A program made the translations under genes and the position numbers. From NCBI GenBank assembly GCA_038532435.1, contig JBCBAP010000005.1, positions 1-64,000 on the forward strand: a stretch of 64,000 bases of DNA, in the 5' to 3' direction. Within the stretch, counting starts at the first letter, position 1, and each line of letters begins with the position of its first letter. This stretch comes from JBCBAP01 sp038532435. Its GTDB lineage: Bacteria > Pseudomonadota > Alphaproteobacteria > Rhodobacterales > Rhodobacteraceae. This document shows, piece by piece, positions 1 through 7,420 of this stretch. Below the pieces are notes generated by a model, which was not told where the DNA came from, made no database searches, and saw nothing but the letters and a program-made list of their open reading frames with translations.

Positions 1-200
1 GCAAGACCTGCCCGTTCTCCGGCGATAACGCGCCGAAGATCGACTACAAGGACGTGAAATTGCTCCAGCGCTATATCTCTGAGCGCGGCAAGATCGTCCC
101 CAGCCGCATCACCGCCGTCTCGGCAAAGAAGCAGCGTGAGCTTGCGCGCGCCATCAAGCGCGCCCGCTTCCTCGCCCTTCTGCCCTACGCAGTGAAGTAA
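1..200 (+). CDS. rpsR: 30S ribosomal protein S18, C-terminal part (truncated by window edge)
   Basis: The reading frame is open from base 3 and stops with TAA at 198-200, giving the last 66 residues of S18. The reading begins KTCPFSGD and contains YKDVKLLQRYISERGKI and a basic tail (KKQRELARAIKRARFLALLPY), which are hallmark S18 segments. S18 binds 16S rRNA in the platform of the small subunit. The gene lies 13 bases before rplI, the usual bacterial order rpsF-rpsR-rplI, so the two are surely cotranscribed. The start lies upstream of the window. Confidence 0.97.
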   Translation, partial: KTCPFSGDNAPKIDYKDVKLLQRYISERGKIVPSRITAVSAKKQRELARAIKRARFLALLPYAVK

Positions 201-213
201 AGGAGACCGACCC

Positions 214-846
214 ATGGACGTCGTCCTTCTCGAACGCGTGTCAAAGCTGGGCCAGATCGGTGACGTGGTCACCGTGAAGCAGGGCTATGCACGCAACTAC
301 CTCCTGCCCCAGGGCAAAGCGCTGCGCGCGACCAAGGCAAACCTCGCTCAGTTCGAGGCGCAGCGCGCACAGCTCGAGGCGCGCAACCTGGAAACCAAAA
401 AAGAGGCCGAGGATATGGCCGGCCGGATCGACGGACAGCAGTTCGTCATCATCCGTTCCGCCTCCGAAGCCGGGTCGCTCTACGGCTCCGTCACCCCGCG
501 CGACGCGGCGGATGCGGCGACCGAGGCGGGCTTCTCCGTCGAGCGGCGCCAGATCGTTCTGGCCAACCCGATCAAGGAACTTGGCCTGCACGACATGGAA
601 GTGGTCCTGCACCCGGAGGTCTCCGCGACCATCACGGTGAACGTGGCCCGCTCTGCCGAAGAGGCGGAGATCCAGGCATCCGGCAAGTCCATCCAGGACA
701 TCCGCGCCGAGGCTGACGCCGAGGCCGAGTTCGACATCGCCGAGCTCTTCGACGACGTGGGCGCAGCCGCCCGCGACGACGATGACATCGCCGAGGTCAT
801 CGAGGACAGCCAGGGCGCTGACGAGGAAGAGCAGCCGGACGTCTGA
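214..846 (+). CDS. rplI: 50S ribosomal protein L9
   Basis: 210 residues. The N-terminal L9 domain is plain: MDVVLLERVSKLGQIGDVV followed by VKQGYARNYLLPQGKA, the rRNA-binding signature. A central helix (residues about 40-75) links to the C-terminal domain, which includes LYGSVTPRD and VVLHPEVSATITVNV. The Shine-Dalgarno AAGGAGA at 200-206 fixes the start. The protein is longer than the common length of about 150 residues because of a very acidic tail from about residue 150 (DAEAEFDIAELFDD ... DDDDIAEVIED ... DEEEQPDV). Such tails occur in alphaproteobacterial L9, but the role of the tail is not evident. Cotranscribed with rpsR and followed by a terminator. Confidence 0.98.
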   Translation: MDVVLLERVSKLGQIGDVVTVKQGYARNYLLPQGKALRATKANLAQFEAQRAQLEARNLETKKEAEDMAGRIDGQQFVIIRSASEAGSLYGSVTPRDAADAATEAGFSVERRQIVLANPIKELGLHDMEVVLHPEVSATITVNVARSAEEAEIQASGKSIQDIRAEADAEAEFDIAELFDDVGAAARDDDDIAEVIEDSQGADEEEQPDV

Positions 847-866
847 ACCCGGCGCACCTGATGCAG

Positions 867-893
867 AAAGGCCCCGCACCGCGGGGCCTTTTT
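867..893 (+). terminator. Rho-independent terminator of the rpsR-rplI operon
   Basis: Perfect 11-bp stem: AAAGGCCCCGC at 867-877 pairs with GCGGGGCCTTT at 881-891, with a 3-base loop and a following T-rich run (TTTTTCGTTTT). It sits 20 bases after the rplI stop. It also lies just past the 3' end of the convergent gene at 915-1592, so it may act in both directions. Confidence 0.93.
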
Positions 894-914
894 CGTTTTG
901 GGCCGACCTGTCCG

Positions 915-1592
915 TTAGGGTTTGCGACGACCGACGAGCAGTAGCGCAATCCCGGCGCCAAGCAGGAGGGGCAGCGCGCCGGGCAACGGGACGGGCGCCA
1001 CATCGTCCGTGCGCCGCGTCAGTTCTGTCAGCCGTCCGACCACCTCCGGCGCGCCGAACGGTTCCGCGATATTGAACCCGACGGTAATGAAATCGAAGTC
1101 GGAGAAGTTCAGCTCCCGCGGCACCTCCGGATTTGGTCCGGGAAAGTACGTGCCCGTCTCCTCGAACATGAACATCTGGACTGACTTCACCAGATCGCTG
1201 GTCAGCGGCAGAAGCGGCTCCGCATCGCGCAACCCATCCTCCTTCGCGCGCCCGACCAGAACGAAGTCCGCTCCGGGGATGCCCCCGGGCGACGTCTCGT
1301 CCCGCGCCTCGATCAGGATCGGGTCGATCTCGCCGAACGTCACGTTGAAGATGCCAGTGTCGAAGATGTCGAACCGCAGCCGCGTTTCGGACCGTCCGGA
1401 GGGCGTCGCCTCCGGATCCGCGTAGATGAGCGTACCCGAGAACGTCTTGCTGTCGGGATTGTCCGGATCGACAAATCCGGCAGGCGTCGTCGTCCACTCT
1501 CCCCTGAAATCGTATGTCAGCGTGGCACCCCGTGCGGGCACGGCGAGGATCATGAGGATCAGACAGATGCTGGTGCGTTGAAAAAGGTTCAC
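915..1592 (-). CDS. secreted protein with VPLPA-CTERM sorting signal
   Basis: 225 residues from a GTG at 1590-1592, chosen because GGAGG lies just upstream at 1602-1606 and the encoded N-terminus is then a clean signal peptide (LFQRTSICLILMILAVPARGA). The C-terminus carries the tripartite exosortase signal: VAPVPLPG, a hydrophobic helix (ALPLLLGAGIALLLVG) and a basic end RRKP. The middle (about 180 residues, TLTYDFRGEW...) is rich in Asp, Glu and Thr and matches no family I recognise. Known biology: VPLPA/PEP-CTERM tails direct envelope anchoring and processing by exosortase. A second protein with the same tail is at 59482-60048. No exosortase gene is visible in this window. Confidence 0.8.
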   Translation of the reverse strand: MNLFQRTSICLILMILAVPARGATLTYDFRGEWTTTPAGFVDPDNPDSKTFSGTLIYADPEATPSGRSETRLRFDIFDTGIFNVTFGEIDPILIEARDETSPGGIPGADFVLVGRAKEDGLRDAEPLLPLTSDLVKSVQMFMFEETGTYFPGPNPEVPRELNFSDFDFITVGFNIAEPFGAPEVVGRLTELTRRTDDVAPVPLPGALPLLLGAGIALLLVGRRKP

Positions 1593-1760
1593 GGCAATAC
1601 TCCTCCAGTAAAAACACGCGTGACGCGCAAGGATAGCGCACCCTCTCAATAGTATTGCGACATCGGGCAGTCTGCCAGCGCACCCGCCAGCCCGAGCATC
1701 GTCTATGAAAAGTGGCTCGTGGTGGCGCGTGCTCTGAACCGCAGGCACGCGCCACGAGGC

Positions 1761-2843
1761 CTAGTTCGGACCGGGCTCGATCACCGGGGGGACGGACGGC
1801 GAGCCTGCCGGTTCCCCTTGTATGGTCGCGGGCTGCGCCCGCGCCCTGGGGTCGAGCCGCATCTCAAGCTGCGCGGACCGGTCCGTGCTGACAATCGCCC
1901 GTTCGAAAGAAAGCGCGCCGCTCGCCGCCTTGTATCCGCCCGCGAGCGTCGCCGGGGGGGCGAGACGGCTGCGGAGTGCCTCCAGCTCAAACTTCGCATC
2001 CTGACGCCCGAGGCGCACCTGCCCGAAGTGGGTCACGTCCCCGCGCAGCCGCGTGACGAAGAGCTCAAGCCCCTCATCGCCAGGCTGGGACATCACATAG
2101 CCGTAGAGGAACATGTGACTTGGACAGGCCGCATGTCCCATGATCACCATGGGGATCTGGGGCACCTCGCGGGCCTTGTCGATCCCGCCGTCACGGAGTG
2201 CCGCACTGTTGTAGAACCAGAGCCGCGCGCCGAGGCATTCGAGTTCGACCGCCCTGTCGAGCGCGAGCTTGATGCCCGGCACGGCCCGCTGGACCTCCTT
2301 GGCCCTCGGCCGGAGGGCCTCGTCCTTGACCGGGCGGCTGGGCATTTCCTGGACCTTGTCGGACGGGGGGCCGATCAGATCACGGGTGCCGGGACGTTTG
2401 ATGCGCACACCGTCCAAGCCGTTGCGGAAGGCGATGAGGCGCGCGCTGGCCTCGACGTCGCGGAAGAGGGGGGAGCCGCCGGGCACCCGCATCCGCCGAA
2501 CCGCCGCCAGCTCTGCCTTCCCGCCGATCCGGCCGAGCGCACGCAAGGTATCGCGCACCTCCGCCGGTTTCTCCGCACGGAGGTTCTCGGCAAGGATCGC
2601 ACCCGCCTCGCGGGTCGGGGTGCGGCCAAGGGTTTCGATGGCCGCGCGGCGCAGGTCCGGCGCGGCCCGGTGGTTCTGGAGAACCTTCGCCGCGTCCTCC
2701 AACGCCTCCTTCGGTTGCCGGGCGGACAGCTCCACAAAGGCGCGGGCGGGGCTGAGAAACTCGCGCCCCCCCTGCTCCACCACCGCCCGCAGATCCACAT
2801 CGCTGAGGTCGCGGACGATCCGGCTCACACTGATCTCTGTCAT
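1761..2843 (-). CDS. HEAT-repeat-like protein, last gene of unrecognised three-gene operon
   Basis: 360 residues. The start ATG at 2841-2843 is preceded by GGAGG. The N-terminal 150 residues contain short paired helices typical of HEAT/PBS-lyase-like repeats (LRRAAIETLGR, VRDTLRALGRIGG, AELAAVRRM). Residues about 225-330 are of another type (ELECLGARLWFYNSAALRDGG, MVIMGHAACPSHMFLYGYVM), and I cannot place them. The tail is proline-rich. No signal peptide is seen. It starts 11 bases after the metallopeptidase gene stop, so it should be cotranscribed with 2855-3640 and 3651-4958. HEAT arrays generally bind other proteins, so a partner or scaffold role is a reasonable guess, but nothing more. 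Confidence 0.72.
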   Translation of the reverse strand: MTEISVSRIVRDLSDVDLRAVVEQGGREFLSPARAFVELSARQPKEALEDAAKVLQNHRAAPDLRRAAIETLGRTPTREAGAILAENLRAEKPAEVRDTLRALGRIGGKAELAAVRRMRVPGGSPLFRDVEASARLIAFRNGLDGVRIKRPGTRDLIGPPSDKVQEMPSRPVKDEALRPRAKEVQRAVPGIKLALDRAVELECLGARLWFYNSAALRDGGIDKAREVPQIPMVIMGHAACPSHMFLYGYVMSQPGDEGLELFVTRLRGDVTHFGQVRLGRQDAKFELEALRSRLAPPATLAGGYKAASGALSFERAIVSTDRSAQLEMRLDPRARAQPATIQGEPAGSPSVPPVIEPGPN

Positions 2844-2854
2844 GTCATCCTCCC

Positions 2855-3640
2855 TCAGCAGCCCGACCGGGTGAGCCCGTGGTCGCGCATGTCGGAGCCC
2901 TGGCCAGATGTCAGGATCACCGCGTTCTCCGCGGTGTCGGTGATGCACCGGGTCTGGGCCATCAGGTTATTGGCGGCGGACCCCGCCGGACACTCCCCGT
3001 CATCATGGTTGTGCGGACGGCCCAGATAGTGCCCGATCTCGTGGGCGAAGGTCCGGGCGAAGCCGTTGAAGCTCGAATTGATCGCGCCCCCGCGGTCGAT
3101 GGCCCCGGCGATGAGGCCGTCATCCTTGCCGCCCTTGTCGTCGGACCCGTCCACCGGGCTCAAACCGATGAAGCGGTCATCCGGGTCGGAGATGTTGATC
3201 GTGCGCACAACGAAGCAGTCGATGCCCGCATTGTCGACCGTCCAGTCCTCCCACAGCTCGTTCGCCTCACCGGCGCCGTTGATGTTGTCCGCGCCATCGG
3301 CCTCGCCCTGGCTGATGACATAGTGGTTGACCCGCCCGACCCCGAGGTTGATCTGCTCGAAGATCTGGCGCGTGCGCATGATCGCGTAGTCCACCTTCAT
3401 GCGCGCGGTGTCCTGCAGGCTGGCGGCTGTTTCGTCCCACCAGCCGACGGCGATCACGTTGACGTGGATGTGCCGCCCCTCGAGCCCGTTGAGCGTATCC
3501 CTCAGGGAAACGGACCTCCGGTCGCCGGTCGTGTCGACCGGCACCCGACGCCGCCAAAACCCGAAGAGATGGCCGAGGATCGAGATCGAGCCGCTCGTGT
3601 CCCGCCCGATGCAGGACAGTATGGCTTTGGTACTTGGCAT
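2855..3640 (-). CDS. putative metzincin-type zinc metallopeptidase
   Basis: 261 residues. The zinc site is explicit: HEIGHYLGRPH at residues 200-210 fits HExxHxxGxxH, and NNLMAQ around Met227 looks like the Met-turn that completes a metzincin fold. The region before it (HIHVNVIAVGWW, residues 57-68) could be the central strand of the catalytic domain. No signal peptide or transmembrane segment is seen, and there is no obvious RTX tail, so how or whether it leaves the cell is unknown. Closest family by motif is the M10/M12/pappalysin group, but I cannot assign a subfamily. It is the middle gene of a tight operon: 10 bases after the repeat protein gene, 11 bases before the HEAT-like gene. Confidence 0.78.
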   Translation of the reverse strand: MPSTKAILSCIGRDTSGSISILGHLFGFWRRRVPVDTTGDRRSVSLRDTLNGLEGRHIHVNVIAVGWWDETAASLQDTARMKVDYAIMRTRQIFEQINLGVGRVNHYVISQGEADGADNINGAGEANELWEDWTVDNAGIDCFVVRTINISDPDDRFIGLSPVDGSDDKGGKDDGLIAGAIDRGGAINSSFNGFARTFAHEIGHYLGRPHNHDDGECPAGSAANNLMAQTRCITDTAENAVILTSGQGSDMRDHGLTRSGC

Positions 3641-3650
3641 GACGCTTCCC

Positions 3651-4958
3651 TCACTGAAGTGCGACGACCATGGGGATCATCCCGGTCTCCGCATCGAAGG
3701 GGGCGAGCGCCTTGCCCACCACGGCACCGAACGCATCGAGGGGGTTGTCCGCCCGCATCGCATGGCCCTCCCGGTCCGACGTGGTGAGCAGATCACCGAT
3801 GGAGATCGGGCCGTTGGCGTTGGTCACCTTCACATAGACCTTGCCGACGAGCGCGATGGGACGCCGGTTTTCCAGATCGTCCTGCCGGTCGAGCACGATG
3901 CCGGGCTTGTATTCGCCCGCACCGGACACAACACCGACCGCGGACTTGTCGAAGGCCCGGTCGCACGGCTTGAGCACCGCATCGTTGCCCAGAACCATCA
4001 CCGTCCCTGGCTCCGCCGTCGTCTCATGCTCGACCGTGAACTCCTCCGCGCAGTCCGCGTTCCGCAGGATAATATCGCCCGCGTCACCGTTGAGGTGGAT
4101 CGTCGCCTGAGAGGTGTCATTGTGGGTGTTTGCGCTTGCCGCGAAAAGGACGATGTCCCCATCGCGCCCGTTACCGCCGAGCCAGATATTGGCACCGTTC
4201 GCATCCAGCGTGATCGCGTCATTGCCGTCGGCTGCGCGCATGACAATGTCACCATCCTCGCCACCGCCACCCAGGAACACGTTGCCATGGTTGGCATCGA
4301 ACTGAATGGTCGTGTCACCCTCCGCGCGCTGCAGGTTCACGACCGCATTCTCGCCGTTCCCGCCGATGCGCAGGGTGCCGATATCGCTGTCGAAATGGAA
4401 CACGGAGGCGGAGAAGGTCGAGGTGTTCGTCGCGTTGGAGGCATAGATGCAAAGATCGCCATCCTGACCGTTACCGCCGAGGAACATGTTGCCGCCGTTC
4501 GCGTCGATGCGGAACGACTGCTCCCCCTGACTGTCGCGGAGCGTGATGTCGCCATCCGTGCCATTGCCGCCCAGTGTCAGGTCCGCCGTGGAGCCGTTGA
4601 GCGTGCCGGTCACACCGGTGGCATTGCGCAGGGTCATGGCCGCGTTCGACCCGTTGAGGTGGATCGCCGCGCTCACGCTCGGTGCGGTCATGCTGTTGTT
4701 GGTGCCGGGATAGATCTGGATGTCGCCATCGTCCCCGTCGGCCCCGAGCCGAAGAAGCGCGCGCTGCAGGCGGAACCGGTCGTGGCTGACACTCCCGTCC
4801 TCCACGCTCACGGTGATCTGGTCGGGGTTGAGCGTATTGCCGACCGTCAGCGTCCCGTCGTTGAGATCACTGAATGTGCCGAAAACCACATGAGAGCGGC
4901 TGACGAAGAACTCCTCGGCGGAGACTCGGCTGATGTCGTCATTGATATCGACTGGCAT
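3651..4958 (-). CDS. glycine/aspartate-rich repeat protein with conserved C-terminal domain
   Basis: 435 residues. ATG at 4956-4958 with GGAGG at 4965-4969; the in-frame start 30 bases upstream lacks a binding site. Five strong units begin with a GGNGxDGDI-like motif at residues about 129, 160, 198, 229 and 260, and a weaker one starts at 71. Unit lengths alternate between 31 and 38, which suggests a beta-helix or stacked beta structure. Residues about 340-435 (VGVVSGAGEYKPGIVLDR, VGKVYVKV, GDLLTTS, VVGKALAPFD, VVALQ) form a separate conserved-looking domain that I recall at the ends of other bacterial repeat proteins. First gene of the operon with the metallopeptidase; possibly its surface or structural partner (inference). 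Confidence 0.7.
   Translation of the reverse strand: MPVDINDDISRVSAEEFFVSRSHVVFGTFSDLNDGTLTVGNTLNPDQITVSVEDGSVSHDRFRLQRALLRLGADGDDGDIQIYPGTNNSMTAPSVSAAIHLNGSNAAMTLRNATGVTGTLNGSTADLTLGGNGTDGDITLRDSQGEQSFRIDANGGNMFLGGNGQDGDLCIYASNATNTSTFSASVFHFDSDIGTLRIGGNGENAVVNLQRAEGDTTIQFDANHGNVFLGGGGEDGDIVMRAADGNDAITLDANGANIWLGGNGRDGDIVLFAASANTHNDTSQATIHLNGDAGDIILRNADCAEEFTVEHETTAEPGTVMVLGNDAVLKPCDRAFDKSAVGVVSGAGEYKPGIVLDRQDDLENRRPIALVGKVYVKVTNANGPISIGDLLTTSDREGHAMRADNPLDAFGAVVGKALAPFDAETGMIPMVVALQ
4068..4574 (-). repeat. in-frame GGNGxDGD repeat array inside the 3651-4958 gene
   Basis: Codes for residues 129-297 of the repeat protein: five consecutive units of 31, 38, 31, 31 and about 38 residues, each opening with [LI]GG[NG]G.[DN] and most closing with a DANGGN-like segment. 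DNA identity between units is imperfect, so this is an old protein-level repeat rather than a recent tandem duplication. Confidence 0.75.
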
Positions 4959-4989
4959 GGGGTTCCTCCAGAAACAACACACAAACATT

Positions 4990-5045
4990 GGCCGAACCGC
5001 AGAGGGGGTGCCGCGACGAAGGGCTGCGCGTATCTCGGTTCGGCC
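4990..5045. promoter_or_regulatory. inverted repeat upstream of the three-gene operon
   Basis: GGCCGAACCG at 4990-4999 and CGGTTCGGCC at 5036-5045 are perfect reverse complements separated by 36 bases. They lie in the 232-base divergent region between the repeat-protein gene (start 4958) and the sulfotransferase gene (start 5191). It could be a leader hairpin or two operator half-sites. AT-rich sequence follows at 5051-5070 and may hold promoter elements. Confidence 0.4.
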
Positions 5046-5190
5046 CGTTCACATTATCAAATTACAACCCATGCGTGCTGAAATTCCGCCAAACGTTCCA
5101 CCCATAGGAGAGTTGCGGTCCATTCGAGAGAGGGGGCACGCGGCAGAACGGGCTGGTCCGCGCGGGTCCCGGCGTCCATGATCCGCGCAC

Positions 5191-5832
5191 ATGATCATCT
5201 CCCCGTCCCGCAAGTTCGTCTTTGTCCACCTGCCCAAGACCGGGGGTACGGCGTTCACGCTCGCCTATGAGGACATTGCCCGCAGGGACGATCTGCTGTT
5301 CGGTGACACGCCAAAGGCGCAGCGGCGACAGCGCGGGTTTCACCGCCGCACCGGGAAACGGCTCGGCAAACATGCAACAGTGACCCAAGCCGCGGAGGTT
5401 CTCCCCGACCTGAACCTTTCCCGCTTCACCGTCGCGACCATCGTCCGTAATCCGTGGGACCGCATGGTGTCCTTTTACGCCTGGGGACGCGCGCAATCCT
5501 TCGACCATCCGATGATCGAGGCGGCCAAGGCGTTGCCCTTCGGGGAGTTCCTGCAGGATCCGCGAGTGACCCGGTCCTTCACAGCCCATCCCACGCAAAG
5601 CTACCTGACGCTGGCCGCCGATACGTTGCCCCCGCACATCCTGCGCCACGAGCGGCTGGCGCAGGACTGTACGGACCTGACGGAGGTGCTCGGCCGCCCG
5701 CTTCCCCCCCTGCAACGGGTCAACAGCTCTGAGCGGGAGGAGGACTATCGCCGCGCCTACACCGACGCGACCGCCGCCCTCATCCCCCCGCTCTTCCCCC
5801 TCGAGACCGGCGCGCTGGGATACTCCTTTTGA
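5191..5832 (+). CDS. sulfotransferase family protein
   Basis: 213 residues. The 5'-phosphosulfate loop is FVHLPKTGGTAFT at residues about 10-22, and the 3'-phosphate motif is TIVRNPWDRMVSFY at about 84-97. Both bind PAPS in sulfotransferases. This class (Sulfotransfer_2-like, short and without a transmembrane segment) modifies carbohydrates or small molecules in many marine bacteria. The substrate cannot be read from sequence. It is divergent from the metallopeptidase operon and precedes dnaB by 111 bases. The ATG at 5191 directly precedes the first beta strand, so the start is credible although the ribosome site is weak. Confidence 0.85.
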   Translation: MIISPSRKFVFVHLPKTGGTAFTLAYEDIARRDDLLFGDTPKAQRRQRGFHRRTGKRLGKHATVTQAAEVLPDLNLSRFTVATIVRNPWDRMVSFYAWGRAQSFDHPMIEAAKALPFGEFLQDPRVTRSFTAHPTQSYLTLAADTLPPHILRHERLAQDCTDLTEVLGRPLPPLQRVNSSEREEDYRRAYTDATAALIPPLFPLETGALGYSF

Positions 5833-5887
5833 CAGCTTTGAGACAATTAACAGCCCCAGAGGCGCCTTATGCCCGTTCTTCACATCC

Positions 5888-5896
5888 TGTGGATAA
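5888..5896 (-). promoter_or_regulatory. perfect DnaA-box sequence upstream of dnaB
   Basis: TGTGGATAA on the plus strand, i.e. TTATCCACA on the minus strand, the strong consensus DnaA box. It lies 48 bases before the dnaB ATG, in an AT-richer stretch that should contain the dnaB promoter. A regulatory role is an inference from position. Confidence 0.45.
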
Positions 5897-5943
5897 GCAC
5901 TTTCTGAGGTATGATGCCGGACAACGACAAAAACAGGTGATTC

Positions 5944-7419
5944 ATGGCGGACGGCAGTCTGCGGGAGGGTGCATCCGAGCAGGCCCTGCCGCACAACATC
6001 GAAGCCGAGCAGGCACTTCTTGGCGCGCTTCTGGTCAACAACGAGGTCTATGACAAGGTCGCGAGCGTCGTGCGGGCGGAGCATTTCTACGACCCCGTTC
6101 ACGGCCGCATCTTCGAGACCGCGGCCCGGCGCATCCAGAAGAACGCGCTGGCAAGCCCCGTGACGCTCAAGGCGTTCCTCGCCGACGATCCGGGACTTGA
6201 AGAGCTTGGCGGCCCCCCCTACCTCGCCCGCCTCGCCGGTGCCGCCATCTCCATCTTCGCGGCCAAGGACTATGCGCAGATGGTCTATGACCTCGCCGTA
6301 CGCCGTGATCTCATCCAGATCGGCGAGGAGATCAGCCTCAAGGCAGGGACCGTCGATGTGGAAAGCGACCCGGGCGAGCAGATCGTCGATGCGGAAAAGC
6401 GGCTCTATGAGCTGGGCGAGAAAGGATCCGTCGACGGCGGTTTTCAATCCTTCCTAAGGGCGCTGACCACCGCTGTGACCGTCGCCAACTCCGCCTACCA
6501 GCGGGAGGGACGGCTCGCAGGCATATCCACCGGCCTGCGCGACCTCGATGACAAGCTCGGCGGCCTCCATAAGTCAGACCTTCTGATCCTCGCGGGCCGC
6601 CCCTCCATGGGCAAGACAGCGCTCGCCACGAACATCGCGTTCAACGTGGCCAAGGCTTTCAAAAAAGGCGCACGCCCGGACGGCAGCGAAGGCGCCGTGG
6701 ATGGCGGCGTTGTCGGGTTCTTCTCGCTGGAAATGAGCGCGGACCAGCTCGCCGCCCGGATCCTCGCCGAACAGGCCCAGGTGGACAGCCACAAGATCCG
6801 GGATGGCAGCCTGGAGCCCGAGGAGTTCCGCCGCTTCATCGAAGCCTCCAAGCTGCTGGAAAAGGTACCGCTCTTCATCGACGACACGCCTGCCCTGCCG
6901 ATCTCCACCGTCGCGGCCCGCGCCCGGCGGCTGAAACGCCAGCACGGGCTCGACGCACTCTTCGTCGATTATCTGCAGCTTCTGCGCCCCGCCACGGCGA
7001 AGGACAGCCGGGTCAACGAGGTCTCCGAGATCACCCAGGGCCTCAAGGCCATCGCCAAGGAGCTCGAGATCCCGGTCATCGCCCTCTCCCAGCTCTCCCG
7101 CCAGGTGGAGAACCGGGACGACAAGCGCCCCCAGCTGAGCGACCTGCGCGAATCCGGCTCCATCGAGCAGGACGCGGATGCGGTGATGTTCGTCTACCGG
7201 GAGGCCTACTATAAGGAACGGGAGCAACCTTCCGAGACCGATCTGGAGGCCATGGCGAAGTGGCAGGAGATCATGGGGCAGGTGCATGGCAAGGCGGAAG
7301 TGATCATCGGCAAGCAGCGTCACGGCCCGATCGGGTCCGTCCCGCTGGCCTTCGAGGACAAGTTCACCCGCTTCTCGGACCTGGCCCATTCCTGGCAGGC
7401 GGAGCAGGGGTTCCACTGA
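5944..7419 (+). CDS. dnaB: replicative DNA helicase DnaB
   Basis: 491 residues, normal family length. The N-terminal primase-interacting domain begins LPHNIEAEQALLGALLVNNE. The RecA-like helicase domain carries Walker A GRPSMGKTAL, then GFFSLEMSADQLAARIL and the Walker B/H3 segment LFVDYLQLL. Further hallmarks are IALSQLSRQVE and LSDLRESGSIEQDADAVMF, the classic DnaB loop. It unwinds DNA at the fork as a hexamer. The stop is followed two bases later by the alr start, so dnaB and alr are probably cotranscribed, a common Rhodobacterales arrangement. Confidence 0.98.
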   Translation: MADGSLREGASEQALPHNIEAEQALLGALLVNNEVYDKVASVVRAEHFYDPVHGRIFETAARRIQKNALASPVTLKAFLADDPGLEELGGPPYLARLAGAAISIFAAKDYAQMVYDLAVRRDLIQIGEEISLKAGTVDVESDPGEQIVDAEKRLYELGEKGSVDGGFQSFLRALTTAVTVANSAYQREGRLAGISTGLRDLDDKLGGLHKSDLLILAGRPSMGKTALATNIAFNVAKAFKKGARPDGSEGAVDGGVVGFFSLEMSADQLAARILAEQAQVDSHKIRDGSLEPEEFRRFIEASKLLEKVPLFIDDTPALPISTVAARARRLKRQHGLDALFVDYLQLLRPATAKDSRVNEVSEITQGLKAIAKELEIPVIALSQLSRQVENRDDKRPQLSDLRESGSIEQDADAVMFVYREAYYKEREQPSETDLEAMAKWQEIMGQVHGKAEVIIGKQRHGPIGSVPLAFEDKFTRFSDLAHSWQAEQGFH

Positions 7420-7420
7420 C

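Noticed and set aside
241..1755. 504-codon minus-strand frame across rplI and the CTERM gene
   Set aside because: Crosses a terminator and an established ribosomal protein gene; low-complexity composition.
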